Source: Pedobacter sp. FW305-3-2-15-E-R2A2 (GTDB taxonomy: Bacteria; Bacteroidota; Bacteroidia; Sphingobacteriales; Sphingobacteriaceae). Taken from it: a stretch of DNA of 64,000 bases. The stretch spans positions 3,038,001 to 3,102,000 of the forward strand of contig NZ_CP151803.1 of assembly GCF_038446955.1 (NCBI RefSeq), written 5' to 3'. Below the pieces are notes generated by a model. It was not told the DNA's origin and did no database searches. It was given only the letters and a program-made list of their open reading frames with translations. Shown here piece by piece: positions 27,111 through 34,658 of the stretch. How positions within the stretch are numbered: the first letter of the stretch is position 1; every line of letters starts with the position of its first letter. The position numbers and the translations under genes are program-made.

Positions 27111-30100
27111 TTAAAAATTTACCCTCATTGTTCCAACAAATTGTCTCGGTGCGGAATAGGTAGAGTAGGAAATACCCCCCGTAGTGGCTCCGTTCTGGCC
27201 CTGTGAACTTCCACTGATGGTGGCCTCCGGATCGAAGCCTGAGGTGGAGAAGTTCAATGGGTTGACTACAGAAAAACCTACATTGACGCTTTTTACTGCC
27301 CCTTTCCATGCGGTAGGTTTAAAGTTATAACCCACACCAATGGTCCTTACCTTGATGTAATCGGTTTTCTCTACAAACCTATTCGTGATGTCAAGCCATT
27401 TGGTCCTTCCGCTTTTATCAATTTCGGCCTGTGGAATCCCTTCTGTCGAGGCACCGTAATTGAACCTGAACTGCCGGTCAAATGATACGGCATTGGCCCC
27501 TTTCTGGTAATCGGCATTGGCAAAGAAATTGAATGATTGATATTGGAAGTTCAGCCCCATGCTGCCAAAGAGATCAGGTACGGTTGTACCCAGGTTTTGC
27601 TGTGCAGCAGTGCTGACCAAAAGTCCTTCCTCATTGAATACCCCATAATTGCCCCTGATGAAGCCAATCGGATAACCTTCCTGGACAACAGTTTGGACCG
27701 TTCTTGCACTAAAACCATTGATGTTAAATGCAGCGGCACCACCTGAACTCAGCACTTTGTTATACAGGGTGTTTACCGATAGGTTAAACTTCAGGCTTGT
27801 ACTGGCCGTTTTGATGGGCGTGAGGACCGTATTGAATTCCAGTCCGCGGTTAAGGATTTTACCTGTATTTTGTAACTGGCTGATCTGTCCTGTGGAAGGT
27901 GCCGGTGGAACTACAAATAAGGCGTCATTGGTAATGGAATGATAGAAACCTGCCGAAATGACCACCCGGTCATTTAAAAAGCCAAGGTCGATTCCTGCTT
28001 CTATGGTATTGGTCTTTTCAGGTTTTAAATCCGGATTTCCAGGTTGTCCGAAGGACGCTGCCTGTGCACCATTGAAACCAACGAAAGAGATGGTCCGCTC
28101 GTTTGCAAATGGGGTAGGGAAGTTTCCGGCAATACCGTAATTACCGCGGACCTTAGCGGAGGAAACGACATCAGCAATGGCCTTGAAATAAGGTTCAGCA
28201 CTTGGAATATAGGAAATCCCGATTTTAGGGTAATACTGTGTGCCAATATTTTTTCCAAAAGCAGAGTTTCCATCTCCACGCAGGCCAAGATCCAGGAACA
28301 GCTTGTTCTTATAACCCGCATTCTCCTGAAGGTAGATCCCATAACTGGTCACCGCAGAATAATATTCATCACCCGTTCGGGTTGCTGCGATGCTGATGGT
28401 CTGTGCACCGTCCCTGATGTTGGAACCGAGGTATTGTATCTGATGGTCCTCATTTCTGAAAACCTGTCCGCCAGCAGTAGTAATGAAAGAGAAATCGCCT
28501 GCTTTTGCCTCATACTGTCCGTTGAATTCGAAAGTCAGACCGAGGTAATTTCTATCAAAATTATCGATACTTCCCTGATCGTTTATCGAGGTATTGGTGG
28601 TGTGGGAGAGGTATTTATTGGTCGTAATGATCTGTTGCCGCTGTGCCCGGTAATCCACGCCGCCGGTTGCTTTGAACGTCAGGTTTTTGAGTGGCTGGTA
28701 TTTAAACACCTGGGAGGTCTGGAACCTGTTGATCGTAATGCCATTGTCCTGCAAGGCCTCTGCCTGATCAACATACGCCTTAATAGCTGCATATTCCTCA
28801 TCGGTCATGGCATCCAGGTCACTTTTGAACTTCGGACCGGTAATAGAAGATGCGCCACTCTCGGCAAACCACAAACCGGTATAGCCACCCTGGTTTCCAT
28901 TACGGCTACGTTTATATTTATTATTGATATAACTGAATGAACTCTCGTAAGTAACTTTTGTGCCCAATGAGGCCCTTAATCCCGTTCTGAGGTCAATCCG
29001 CCTGTTGCTGTTCTGGTCGTAGATTTGTGTTCCTGTACTGTTCTGATAGCCACCGGAAAAGCTATATCCGAACTTTCCATCGCCACCGTTTAGGGCCAGG
29101 TTGTGTTTCTGATAAAAGCCATTTTGTAAAAGCAGGTCTTTGCTTCGTTTGAAATGCAGATAATCAGCAGTAGGGGTTTCCACACCCAGCTGTGTCTCCA
29201 GGGTAATGTCCGTCTTATCCGCGCCCCCTTTTTTAGTAATGATCTGAATGACACCATTAGCCGCATCCGAGCCATATAAGGTCGTGGCTGCACCACCGTT
29301 CACGAACTCAATTTTTTCTATGTTATCCATAGGGATATCCGAAATCGAGCTGATGGCCGCACCCGTTGCACTTCCACCACCCAGGGCAGCTCTGGTATTC
29401 AGGTTGTCCATTCTTACCCCATCTACATAGATAATAGGAGTAGAGCTGATGAAAGCCGAGTTGACACCCCTCGAGCGGATGATGGAGGTTGCACCCGCCT
29501 GTCCGCCGGTTAACCTGATCTGTGCATTTGGCAATTTGGACTGGAGCAGCTGATCTATTCTGGAAGCGGGGATGTCTCTGATGTCTTTTTCAGAAATGCT
29601 CACGACATTCGAGGAGAGTCTCCTTTTGCTTACATCAATCCCCTGACCGGTTACTACGACTTCGTCCAGGCCCAAAAGGTCTTCTTCCAGTTGAATATTG
29701 ATGCTAAGGCTTGCCGAATTTCTTGGAATATGGAACTCCCTGGCTTTAAAACCTATGGACCTCACCTCAATAACGACATCCTCCTTGTCTGTTGGAATGG
29801 ATAACCGGTAGCTCCCTTTGCTGTCCGTTTGGGTGGCAGCTGTACTGCCTTTTACCCTGATGCTTACCCCAGGGAGCGTTTCTCCTGTACGCTTATCCGT
29901 AACTACACCTGAGACCAGCATTGGAGGCCATACTTTTTGAGTATTGATCAGGATGTACTTATCACTGATCTGACGGATTTCCACCCCATTATTTTTCATC
30001 AGCTCTTTCAATATTTGAGCTACTGATTGTTGTTTAGCTTCTATATTGAATAATCTGGCGGTGTTTAGGCTATTGTTTTCATAGCCAATTACAAAGGGTG

Positions 30101-30305
30101 TTCTTTTTTCGATTAAATCAAGTACCTTTCTCAAAGGAAGATCCTTTGCGGATAGGTCTATCTTGATATCATTCATCGATTGCCCGGCGGTTGAACCAGC
30201 GTAGAGCAACGCATTTGAAAGAAAAAGCAGGACTAGTGTTAGCTTCATTTTGAGGTTAAAAAGTGACCATGTCGGGTGTTTGGAACCCGGATAATATTTT
30301 TGCAT
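27111..30305 (-). CDS. SusC-like TonB-dependent transporter with STN signalling domain (locus 2)
   Basis: A 1064-residue outer-membrane transporter. Signal peptide ends near residue 42 (LLYAGSTAGQ). An STN/secretin domain follows at about 45-120 (LPLRKVLDLIEKRTPFVIGYE), then a carboxypeptidase-D2-like domain at about 130-215, the LDEVVVTGQG TonB-box region, a plug with the IIRSRGVNSAF motif and the GGAATTLYGSDAANGVIQIITKKG signature segment, and the barrel. The STN domain contacts the FecR anti-sigma factor in the periplasm, in line with the sigma and fecR genes just upstream. The ATG at 30305 follows a structured leader; an ATG at residue 20 is an alternative start and would still leave a signal peptide. 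Confidence 0.94.
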   Translation of the reverse strand: MQKYYPGSKHPTWSLFNLKMKLTLVLLFLSNALLYAGSTAGQSMNDIKIDLSAKDLPLRKVLDLIEKRTPFVIGYENNSLNTARLFNIEAKQQSVAQILKELMKNNGVEIRQISDKYILINTQKVWPPMLVSGVVTDKRTGETLPGVSIRVKGSTAATQTDSKGSYRLSIPTDKEDVVIEVRSIGFKAREFHIPRNSASLSINIQLEEDLLGLDEVVVTGQGIDVSKRRLSSNVVSISEKDIRDIPASRIDQLLQSKLPNAQIRLTGGQAGATSIIRSRGVNSAFISSTPIIYVDGVRMDNLNTRAALGGGSATGAAISSISDIPMDNIEKIEFVNGGAATTLYGSDAANGVIQIITKKGGADKTDITLETQLGVETPTADYLHFKRSKDLLLQNGFYQKHNLALNGGDGKFGYSFSGGYQNSTGTQIYDQNSNRRIDLRTGLRASLGTKVTYESSFSYINNKYKRSRNGNQGGYTGLWFAESGASSITGPKFKSDLDAMTDEEYAAIKAYVDQAEALQDNGITINRFQTSQVFKYQPLKNLTFKATGGVDYRAQRQQIITTNKYLSHTTNTSINDQGSIDNFDRNYLGLTFEFNGQYEAKAGDFSFITTAGGQVFRNEDHQIQYLGSNIRDGAQTISIAATRTGDEYYSAVTSYGIYLQENAGYKNKLFLDLGLRGDGNSAFGKNIGTQYYPKIGISYIPSAEPYFKAIADVVSSAKVRGNYGIAGNFPTPFANERTISFVGFNGAQAASFGQPGNPDLKPEKTNTIEAGIDLGFLNDRVVISAGFYHSITNDALFVVPPAPSTGQISQLQNTGKILNRGLEFNTVLTPIKTASTSLKFNLSVNTLYNKVLSSGGAAAFNINGFSARTVQTVVQEGYPIGFIRGNYGVFNEEGLLVSTAAQQNLGTTVPDLFGSMGLNFQYQSFNFFANADYQKGANAVSFDRQFRFNYGASTEGIPQAEIDKSGRTKWLDITNRFVEKTDYIKVRTIGVGYNFKPTAWKGAVKSVNVGFSVVNPLNFSTSGFDPEATISGSSQGQNGATTGGISYSTYSAPRQFVGTMRVNF
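30295..30302 (+). promoter_or_regulatory. Antisense -7 box at the susC start (locus 2)
   Basis: TATTTTTG matches the Bacteroidota TAnnTTTG box on the strand opposite to susC and lies directly beside the susC start codon (30303-30305). I find no good TTTG element 19 bases upstream, so it is only a half-promoter by sequence. It could start the antisense RNA proposed at 30308-30408. Confidence 0.4.
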
Positions 30306-30307
30306 CT

Positions 30308-30408
30308 TTGATTAAGTTTTTAATGTTTTGAACGATCATTGGAAATGATGAGCATTGCTGCAATGCTCATAAACAGCCGTAAATGTTAGCGCATTTCCGG
30401 CTTTTTTT
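30308..30408 (+). ncRNA. Possible antisense RNA over the susC leader (locus 2)
   Basis: On the plus strand, opposite to susC and fecR, a TAnnTTTG box is followed about 100 bases later by a hairpin with seven Ts. No plus-strand gene is here, so a terminator in this direction needs an explanation. An RNA from about 30308 to 30408 would be complementary to nearly the whole 127-base susC leader. It also contains a second perfect hairpin (30348-30370). The placement, between fecR and susC, resembles DonS-like cis-antisense RNAs of Bacteroides PULs. The start is estimated; expression is not shown. Confidence 0.42.
30375..30408 (+). terminator. Intrinsic terminator oriented against susC (locus 2)
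   Basis: Arms 30375-30385 and 30392-30402 pair with one mismatch around the loop TTAGCG, followed by T residues to 30408. It works only for plus-strand transcription, although both flanking genes (fecR and susC) are on the minus strand. Confidence 0.6.
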
Positions 30409-30432
30409 ATGTCTGATTCTTTTACATAATCT

Positions 30433-31410
30433 TTATTTAATGGTGATCTGATTGGTTTGATAAGTAAACTTTCTTTTGGTCAGTATGGATAGAATTTCCA
30501 TGACCCTGTTGGCCGGTTCCTTATTGAATTTTATGGTGTAGCGCTTACCCTGATCTGTTTTGGTATTAAATACCACCTTTAAGTGATAATACCTTTCGAG
30601 TTGTCTGGCAATTTCGCTGAGTGTACTGTTGTCTATATAGAGTTTATTGTCCTTCCAGAAGGAAAAGAGTTCAGTATCTTCTGTCTTAAGTTCTGTTTTG
30701 CCTGTGGCTTTATAAAAACTTAGTGTGGCGCCATTTGTCATTCCGCCGGCTATGGTTTCCTCAATGCCGGCAACATTTTTAGCCACCATGACCTTACCGG
30801 TCAATACCGCTATTTTTATCTTATCCATATCCGGATAAGCATTGATATTGAATGATGTTCCAAGAACTCTGGTGCTCAAAGCGCCTGATTGAATAATAAA
30901 TGGCCGGTTTTTATCTTTAGCTATTTCAAAAAATGCTTCACCGCGAAGGGAGACTTTGCGCTGGTTTTCTCCAAAATCCTTGGATAGGATGAGCTCAGTG
31001 CCGACATTCAGCAAGACCTTAGAGCCATCAGGGAGCAGCAGTTTCTTTTGCTTATGGCGATCAGAAAATAAGGCAATTTCTTTTTTTGATGCCTGTCTCC
31101 ACTGACTGAGATAAGTATAACCTAAAATACCCGTACTCAGCATCAGTAATACTGCTGCTGCATATTTAAGATAAGTTGTACTAAACCAGGGTTTCTTAAC
31201 GGGATGTATTTGACGGGTTAAATAAAGTTTAATATTTTCTGCCAATTCAGTTTTTGAATCCGGATCACTTAATAACGGAGCTTCTTCATTTACAGAACCA
31301 ATGGTATGGTACCAGGAGTCTACAGCATTGCGCAGTGCTACATCTGTATCGTCTTGGAGGTATTTCGTTAGGACAGCTTTCAGCTCCTTCTGCTTGTTTT
31401 TGTCTGACAT
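30433..31410 (-). CDS. FecR family anti-sigma factor (locus 2)
   Basis: A 325-residue inner-membrane anti-sigma factor. I choose the ATG at 31410 (MSDKNKQKEL); an upstream GTG at 31428 is possible but less likely. Residues 1-80 form the cytoplasmic sigma-binding part, residues 82-100 one membrane helix (YAAAVLLMLSTGILGYTYL), then the periplasmic FecR domain (LLPDGSKVLLNVGTELILS; RGEAFFEIAKDKNRPFI) and a C-terminal DUF4974 domain (TLSEIARQLERYYHLKVVF). It would hold the sigma factor encoded upstream and release it when the STN domain of SusC reports ligand. Confidence 0.93.
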   Translation of the reverse strand: MSDKNKQKELKAVLTKYLQDDTDVALRNAVDSWYHTIGSVNEEAPLLSDPDSKTELAENIKLYLTRQIHPVKKPWFSTTYLKYAAAVLLMLSTGILGYTYLSQWRQASKKEIALFSDRHKQKKLLLPDGSKVLLNVGTELILSKDFGENQRKVSLRGEAFFEIAKDKNRPFIIQSGALSTRVLGTSFNINAYPDMDKIKIAVLTGKVMVAKNVAGIEETIAGGMTNGATLSFYKATGKTELKTEDTELFSFWKDNKLYIDNSTLSEIARQLERYYHLKVVFNTKTDQGKRYTIKFNKEPANRVMEILSILTKRKFTYQTNQITIK

Positions 31411-31474
31411 CATTACAATAGATATCACAGCTGAGGGCAGGAGGTACTTTAAGCCAATGTTATCAGTACATCAA

Positions 31475-32083
31475 TTATTTGTGATGAAGAAAAACCGCCA
31501 CTGCCAGAATAAAACCAATTGTAACATCCGAATTGTGCTGACCAAGTTTAAACCGGATTTTATGGAGTGCAGAGCTGATGTTGTTCTTAACAGTCTGTTC
31601 CGACATAGAAAGGCTGAGTGCAATTTCTTTTATCGTTAACTCTTGTTCCCTGCTCAGGCGATAGGGGACCTGCAACCGTTCCGGAAGGTTGCTGACCTCT
31701 GACTCTACGAGCTGCTCAAGTTCTTTAAGAAGCAGAGAATCATCTGTTCTTATCCCTGATGGTGCATTGATCGCAGCATATAGCGCGCTTTCGTTGGTGA
31801 TCGTAATTCCTGGTCTGGAAAAATAATTGATGATCGCATATTTTGCGGCTCTGAATAAATAAGGCGCTATGCTATCCCTTTCATCAGTCACAATTTTAGC
31901 CCTGTTTTTCCAAAGACCAAGGAAAATATCCTGAACGATATCTTTGGCCTCATCAGCGTTTTTAATTTTTTGCCAGATATGGCGGTATAAATCTGCCCAA
32001 TATTTATCCAAAATTGTCGTATAGGCAAGGTGGTTGTCGATTTTTATCAACGCAATCAAACTGGTATCAGAGGACAGATTCAT
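31475..32083 (-). CDS. ECF sigma factor controlling locus 2
   Basis: A 202-residue sigma-70 factor of the FecI-like Bacteroidota expansion. The ATG at 32083 is preferred; the frame extends to a TTG four codons earlier that overlaps a promoter box. Region 2 is NADEAKDIVQDIFLGLWKNR, with AAKYAIINYFSR after it. Region 4 is LTIKEIALSLSMSEQTVKNNISSALHKIRFKL. The C-terminus ends in a short hydrophobic stretch (GFILAVAVFL), common in this family. It is followed at 64 bases by fecR, and the set sigma-FecR-SusC-SusD-phosphodiesterase is on one strand. It likely drives transcription of the susC operon when released from FecR. Confidence 0.93.
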   Translation of the reverse strand: MNLSSDTSLIALIKIDNHLAYTTILDKYWADLYRHIWQKIKNADEAKDIVQDIFLGLWKNRAKIVTDERDSIAPYLFRAAKYAIINYFSRPGITITNESALYAAINAPSGIRTDDSLLLKELEQLVESEVSNLPERLQVPYRLSREQELTIKEIALSLSMSEQTVKNNISSALHKIRFKLGQHNSDVTIGFILAVAVFLHHK

Positions 32084-32092
32084 AAATTGAAA

Positions 32093-32100
32093 CAAAACTA
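32093..32100 (-). promoter_or_regulatory. -7 promoter box of the locus 2 sigma gene
   Basis: TAGTTTTG on the minus strand matches TAnnTTTG. It ends 9 bases before the sigma ATG at 32083, so the transcript would be nearly leaderless. No clear TTTG lies 19 bases upstream. Confidence 0.45.
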
Positions 32101-32225
32101 CAAGCGCACTATAAACTCCATATTAAATTTAAATTAATACCCGATCTACGCCAATTACCGCTTGTTAAATTTTGAAGTCTGTAAAAATCTAACAATTCTA
32201 TGGCAATTAATATTGACTCTAAGTT

Positions 32226-32233
32226 TAATTTTG
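32226..32233 (+). promoter_or_regulatory. -7 promoter box of the acyltransferase gene
   Basis: TAATTTTG matches TAnnTTTG, 18 bases before the ATG at 32252. The -33 element is poor. It supports 32252 as the start, because an earlier in-frame start at 32162 would lie upstream of the promoter. Confidence 0.45.
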
Positions 32234-32251
32234 CACGATAAATCAATCAAA

Positions 32252-33163
32252 ATGCTTAGAAAAGGTTTCTCCCAGCTTGGTATATTTCTACTGACATCGA
32301 TTTCGTTCTTGCCTTTGTTTGTCTTATACAGGGTGGCAGATGTGCTTTATCTGTTGGTGTATCATGTTTTTGGCTACCGCAAAAAGGTAGTTAGAGAGAA
32401 CCTGAGTAAGTCTTTTCCGGATAAGAGCCCCGCTGAAATTAAGGTCATTGAAAAGACGTTTTTCAGATATCTGGCCTCTCTTGTCATTGAAATTGTGAAA
32501 ATGAAAAGCATTTCAAAAAGCCAGTTGCATAAACGGGTGAAGTTTAAGAATGTAGATTTGGTAGAAGCTTATTTAAAGAATAAAGAGAGCGTACTTTTCT
32601 GCTCTTCACATTATGGGAATTACGAGTGGGTATGTATGGCCATCGGACTGACCTTTTCAGGGGAGCATTTCCCGATTTACAAACCTTTAACGAGCGAACC
32701 TTTTGACCATTGGTTTTTGAAGATGAGGAGTAAATTTGGTAACCATATGGTGTCTATGCGTCAGACATTAAGAGCGATTCAGGCAAATAAACAGCTCACA
32801 AGCATGTTTACTTTCGGCAGTGATCAGGCACCACCAAAAGAGGAATCTATTTACTGGACTACTTTTCTGAACCAGGAAACTTCTATCCAGTTGGGGATCG
32901 AAAAAATAGCAAAGAAAACCAACCGACCCGTTTTTTATCTGAAAACAAGCTATGTAAAACGTGGCTACTATGAAGTAGACTGTGTGCCGGTTTGCTTAGA
33001 TCCTTCAAAAACCGTGGAATTTGAAATTGCAGAGCATCAGGCCCGTATTCTGGAAGATATGATCAACGTGGAACCCGCCTATTGGTTATGGAGCCACCGC
33101 AGGTGGAAACACAAGCGGCCCCTGCCTCAGGAGGAAAGTCGCCGCACTGCCGATATGGTTTAA
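32252..33163 (+). CDS. LpxL/HtrB-type lysophospholipid acyltransferase
   Basis: A 303-residue membrane-anchored acyltransferase. The start at 32252 gives the usual N-terminal helix (LGIFLLTSISFLPLFVLYRVADVLYLLVYHVFGYRKKVVRENL region) and agrees with a promoter box upstream. The catalytic motif H-x4-E is in SSHYGNYEW (His 120, Glu 125), and GSDQAPPKEESIYWTTFLNQ matches the block with substrate-binding residues of lipid A secondary acyltransferases. The enzyme would add an acyl chain from acyl-ACP to lipid A precursors at the inner membrane face. It is convergent with the next gene with only 4 bases between stops. Confidence 0.9.
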   Translation: MLRKGFSQLGIFLLTSISFLPLFVLYRVADVLYLLVYHVFGYRKKVVRENLSKSFPDKSPAEIKVIEKTFFRYLASLVIEIVKMKSISKSQLHKRVKFKNVDLVEAYLKNKESVLFCSSHYGNYEWVCMAIGLTFSGEHFPIYKPLTSEPFDHWFLKMRSKFGNHMVSMRQTLRAIQANKQLTSMFTFGSDQAPPKEESIYWTTFLNQETSIQLGIEKIAKKTNRPVFYLKTSYVKRGYYEVDCVPVCLDPSKTVEFEIAEHQARILEDMINVEPAYWLWSHRRWKHKRPLPQEESRRTADMV

Positions 33164-33167
33164 ATGA

Positions 33168-34334
33168 TCAGCGTAAATCCCAATCTGGTTTTACTAGCGC
33201 AAACTGATATTCACTGGCCCATTTGCCCTCTGAAAATACACTGTCTTTAAAGTATTCTTCTTCTCTGAAACCCAGGCTTTTCAGCAAAGCAATCGCGGCC
33301 TCATCCTGCGCATCCACGATTTTTACGATCCGGTTCACTTCTGATTTGCCAAACACGAGGGATATCATCGCTGATGCCGCTTCTTTTGCATAACCTTTGC
33401 GTTGTTCGGCTGGAGAAATGTTAACTTTCATTTCGGCGGTAAACTTCTCATTTTGTTTGAATCTAATGGAGCAATCGCCAATTCTCTGATCGCTGACCGT
33501 GCTTTTTAGTATGTATATCGACCAGGCGCTGGTTATTATTTCCTTCCGCCCGCCTGCCGGTTCGACAACGGCGGTTCCCAGATCCAAAAGATATTTCCGA
33601 TAGCTGATGAGGTCAAAGTCTGAACCGTTATAATTGAAATCCTGCTTTGAGCCTTCTCTTGCCGGATCTGTTTTCTCTGAAATTTCTATGTTTTTAGGGG
33701 CATTTAAAACACCCGCATACATGCTGTCCGAAACTGCTCTTCCATTGTCTTTGACAAAGGAGATATAGGCTTCCATGCGTTCATTTACATGGTCCTGAGC
33801 GATCTTGAGGGTATGTACGCCTTCAATTCTTCTTGAACCGAGTAAATCGCAACGGGATACTTTTAAATCAGGAAAATAGACCACCAGCATTGCACGATCA
33901 TTGGCATACTGATAGGCCTGATCAGCCGTTACTTCCCAGTTAAAGGTGATTTGATCGCCTGTCTGACTAAGGGTAGGATGAATGGCTGCAGGAAGCGTTC
34001 CCATGCTCAATAATACTTTGCTATAGTCCAGGCTGAGGTTTGGATAAGTTCCCTGAAGGGCATTTTTTTTATTGTAAGAAACCGCCTCATTGTATTCGTT
34101 TTTGTCCGTTCCTGCTACCACAAGGCGATATCCTACCTGGATAGCAGGGAGGGAAGGGCTCAGGATCTCATTCACAAGTGTCATTTTTTGACAGTTTGCT
34201 TTCCTGCCCGGAGTGAGGGGTTTAGAACTTCTTCCTATTTTTCTGATGATGTATTTACCGTTTAAGGTATAACCCACCAGGTTGCCGATTCTGCCGTGGA
34301 ATCCGCCAAATATGCCATTTATTAATTTTCCCAT
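33168..34334 (-). CDS. DUF6266 domain fused to a GNAT acetyltransferase
   Basis: A 388-residue protein in two parts. Residues 1-212 match the DUF6266 pattern of Bacteroidota: MGKLINGIFGGFHGRIGNLVG, GRKANCQKMTLVNEILSP and RAMLVVYFPD. Most such proteins end after about 210 residues. Here a GNAT fold follows at about 232-384, with motif A at 309-320 (AEQRKGYAKEAA) and the later IALLKSLGFREEEYFKD segment typical of RimJ/RimL-like N-acetyltransferases. The reading frame is continuous with no sign of a frameshift. DUF6266 has no known function, so the substrate of the acetyltransferase is open. A true fusion rather than two genes is supported by the absence of a good internal start. Confidence 0.8.
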   Translation of the reverse strand: MGKLINGIFGGFHGRIGNLVGYTLNGKYIIRKIGRSSKPLTPGRKANCQKMTLVNEILSPSLPAIQVGYRLVVAGTDKNEYNEAVSYNKKNALQGTYPNLSLDYSKVLLSMGTLPAAIHPTLSQTGDQITFNWEVTADQAYQYANDRAMLVVYFPDLKVSRCDLLGSRRIEGVHTLKIAQDHVNERMEAYISFVKDNGRAVSDSMYAGVLNAPKNIEISEKTDPAREGSKQDFNYNGSDFDLISYRKYLLDLGTAVVEPAGGRKEIITSAWSIYILKSTVSDQRIGDCSIRFKQNEKFTAEMKVNISPAEQRKGYAKEAASAMISLVFGKSEVNRIVKIVDAQDEAAIALLKSLGFREEEYFKDSVFSEGKWASEYQFALVKPDWDLR

Positions 34335-34423
34335 AACTGTTTTTTAATTAAGTAATTGACTGCTGTAATAACAAGTTACGAAATGTTTTTGATATGAATA
34401 TCATATGTTGTTAATTAAAATTA

Positions 34424-34439
34424 ATAATTACGTAATTAT
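34424..34439. repeat. Perfect AT-rich 16-base palindrome
   Basis: ATAATTACGTAATTAT reads the same on both strands, with a central CG. It could be a regulator site upstream of the DUF6266-GNAT gene. AT-rich palindromes of this length can also arise by chance. Confidence 0.5.
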
Positions 34440-34447
34440 AAATACAT

Positions 34448-34489
34448 AGTTGATAGGTCAATTTAACCTATTATTGACCTATCAACTAC
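34448..34489. repeat. Long inverted repeat, 16-base arms
   Basis: Arms 34448-34463 and 34474-34489 are perfectly complementary, loop of 10 bases, without a T run on either side. It is too symmetrical to be chance in this short gap and is not a standard terminator. It may be an operator or a structured RNA element. Confidence 0.6.
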
Positions 34490-34581
34490 CTGTTAATGAT
34501 CAGGTAATCATTAGTAAAAATAAAACGTAAATGATTAAGATATCAGCTGCATGCAAGACGGAACGCATCCCCTAATCTTTA

Positions 34582-34624
34582 AAGCCCGCGCCATTGTCGT
34601 TTTGCAACAACATGGAGCGGGCTT
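34582..34624 (-). terminator. Probable terminator of the DUF6055 gene
   Basis: Outer arms 34582-34589 and 34617-34624 (AAGCCCGC with GCGGGCTT) enclose a partly paired inner stretch. On the minus strand it follows the DUF6055 stop (34659) by about 35 bases. The U run is short. Confidence 0.65.
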
Positions 34625-34658
34625 ATTTTATTTTGCAGATGCTGCAGGTATTTATAAC

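Larger units (their letters stand above)
34335..34658. other. 324-base intergenic region with palindromes
   Basis: This gap between two minus-strand genes is AT-rich and contains no convincing reading frame. It holds a perfect 16-base palindrome (34424-34439), a 16-base-arm inverted repeat (34448-34489), and a terminator-like hairpin (34582-34624) next to the DUF6055 stop. A promoter for the DUF6266-GNAT gene must be near 34335-34420, but no full TAnnTTTG motif is seen. Confidence 0.6.
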
